A stretch of 64,000 nucleotides of DNA from Arcicella aurantiaca (GTDB lineage: Bacteria; Bacteroidota; Bacteroidia; Cytophagales; Spirosomataceae), in NCBI RefSeq assembly GCF_003148625.1, contig NZ_QGGO01000001.1, positions 1-64,000 on the forward strand. The letters run 5' to 3'. The first letter of the stretch is position 1; each line of letters starts with the position of its first letter. The notes under the pieces are model-generated. The model was given only the letters and a program-made list of their open reading frames with translations. It ran no database searches and was not told the origin of the DNA. The translations under genes and the position numbers were made by a program. Shown one piece after another: positions 62,884 through 64,000 of the stretch.

Positions 62884-64000
62884 ATGACTTCCAGACAAAT
62901 ACGTCAGCAATTTTTAGATTTTTTCGCTTCAAAAGGTCACTTAATTGTTCCTTCTGCTCCATTGGTAGCTAAGAATGACCCTACTTTGATGTTTAATAAC
63001 TCGGGTATGGCTCAGTTCAAAGATTTTTTCTTGGGTAATGGCACGCCTCCTTCAAAAAGGATTACCGATACTCAAAAATGTTTGAGAGTGTCAGGAAAAC
63101 ACAACGATTTGGAGGACGTAGGATTTGATACCTATCACCACACCATGTTTGAAATGTTGGGAAACTGGTCGTTTGGTGATTATTTCAAAAAAGAGGCTTT
63201 ACAATGGTCTTGGGAGCTTTTGACCGAAGTTTACAAATTGCCAAAAGATAGAATTTACGTTTCAGTTTTTGAAGGAAATGAAAAAGATGGCGTGCCTTTC
63301 GACCAAGAAGCATGGGATATTTGGTCAGCAATGGTTGGCGAAGACCGTATCATTTTAGGAAATAAAAAAGATAATTTCTGGGAAATGGGCGATACAGGTC
63401 CGTGTGGTCCTTGCTCAGAAATTCATATAGATTTAAGAAATGCTGACGAAGTTGCGGCAGTTTCGGGTAAGAGTTTAGTAAATGCTGACCACCCACAAGT
63501 GGTTGAAATTTGGAACAACGTATTTATGCAGTTTGAGCGTATGGCGGATGGTTCGCTTGTACCACTTCCTGCCAAACACGTGGATACAGGTATGGGCTTT
63601 GAGCGTCTGTGCATGGCGATTCAAGGCAAACAGTCGAATTATGATACGGACGTTTTCTCAAATACCATCAAATTTATTGGCGATAAAGCTGGTAAAACTT
63701 ACGGAGACGAGAAGTGGGCTGACATTGCACTAAGAGTAATTTCTGACCATATTCGTGCGATTGCTTTTGCCATTGCTGACGGACAATTACCGTCAAATAA
63801 TAAGGCTGGTTACGTAATCAGACGTATTTTGCGTCGTGCGGTTCGTTACGGATATACTTATTTAGGATTCCGTGAGCCGTTTATGAATACAATTATTCCT
63901 TTGTTAGCTGACCAATTTGATGGTGTTTTTCCAGAATTGAAAGCTCAACAAGATTTTGTTCAAAAAGTAATTTTGGAAGAAGAAAATTCTTTCTTGAGAA
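62884..64000 (+). CDS. alaS: Alanyl-tRNA synthetase, N-terminal part (cut by window edge)
   Basis: 372 codons are visible from the ATG at 62884 to the end of the window. The class II catalytic core is present: [51 protein letters not shown] (motif 1/2 region), [31 protein letters not shown] and DTGMGFERL. The protein continues as expected towards the tRNA-binding domain ([13 protein letters not shown]). It is complete at the start; the editing and C-Ala domains would lie outside. AlaS charges tRNA-Ala. Confidence 0.97.
   Translation, partial: MTSRQIRQQFLDFFASKGHLIVPSAPLVAKNDPTLMFNNSGMAQFKDFFLGNGTPPSKRITDTQKCLRVSGKHNDLEDVGFDTYHHTMFEMLGNWSFGDYFKKEALQWSWELLTEVYKLPKDRIYVSVFEGNEKDGVPFDQEAWDIWSAMVGEDRIILGNKKDNFWEMGDTGPCGPCSEIHIDLRNADEVAAVSGKSLVNADHPQVVEIWNNVFMQFERMADGSLVPLPAKHVDTGMGFERLCMAIQGKQSNYDTDVFSNTIKFIGDKAGKTYGDEKWADIALRVISDHIRAIAFAIADGQLPSNNKAGYVIRRILRRAVRYGYTYLGFREPFMNTIIPLLADQFDGVFPELKAQQDFVQKVILEEENSFLR

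Overview
The window looks like chromosome of a Bacteroidota bacterium, probably order Cytophagales. It is AT-rich, Shine-Dalgarno sites are scarce, and several genes carry the Bacteroidota -7 promoter box TAnnTTTG. It also encodes families typical of that group: a Porin_10-like barrel, DUF4105, DUF4450, an aerobic HemF beside a class A PBP, and a solo RecD-like helicase. No ribosomal RNA, prophage or CRISPR array is present. Two tRNAs are seen: Ser(UGA) and Arg(ACG).

Layout. 1-4.6 kb: start of an IS4-type transposase cut by the window edge, fumC, a DUF4105 membrane protein, a MITE, rsmI and a pterin carbinolamine dehydratase. 4.7-8 kb: galK-galT with a divergent AraC regulator, then tRNA-Ser. 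8.3-15.5 kb: lipoprotein MsrB, PBP1A-hemF, a small barrel, a TSUP permease, an Asn-Gln heptad coiled-coil protein and an XRE regulator. 15.6-19.6 kb: two outer-membrane barrels followed by a vanadium-haloperoxidase/PAP2-like lipoprotein. 19.7-28.2 kb: L,D-transpeptidase, menC, lpxK, porin, miaE, NudK-type hydrolase and a DeoR regulator. 28.4-32 kb: an AddB-like nuclease/helicase gene carrying an in-frame palindromic element that encodes a DUF559 nuclease domain. 32-37 kb: HipA-like kinase plus HIRAN protein, MpaB-like oxygenase, C69 dipeptidase, and a two-gene HNH cassette between 32-bp direct repeats. 37-43 kb: ABC-F protein, lipoprotein, tRNA-Arg, a DUF4450 glycosidase-like protein. 43-50 kb: RecD-like helicase with a Septu-like PtuA/PtuB pair, an aminotransferase class IV protein, mnmA and a TrpF-like protein that lacks catalytic residues. 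50-54 kb: a ThDP-dependent decarboxylase-like enzyme and a flavin amine oxidase. 54-64 kb: miaA, an isolated nuoH, an AAA-ATPase/PD-(D/E)XK protein, metZ, a Nudix protein, pyrE, dprA, a MerR regulator and the start of alaS.

Most genes are housekeeping. The accessory content falls into two classes: small nuclease or kinase modules (DUF559 in addB, HipA-HIRAN, HNH cassette, Septu-like pair, AAA/PD-(D/E)XK) and a dense population of intergenic inverted repeats and heptanucleotide tandem repeats. The clearest novelty is the DUF559-carrying palindromic element that has entered addB without breaking the frame. Next are the HipA-like/HIRAN pair, the repeat-flanked HNH cassette and the amine oxidase/ThDP enzyme pair. 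All functions are read from sequence motifs by eye; no search was run.
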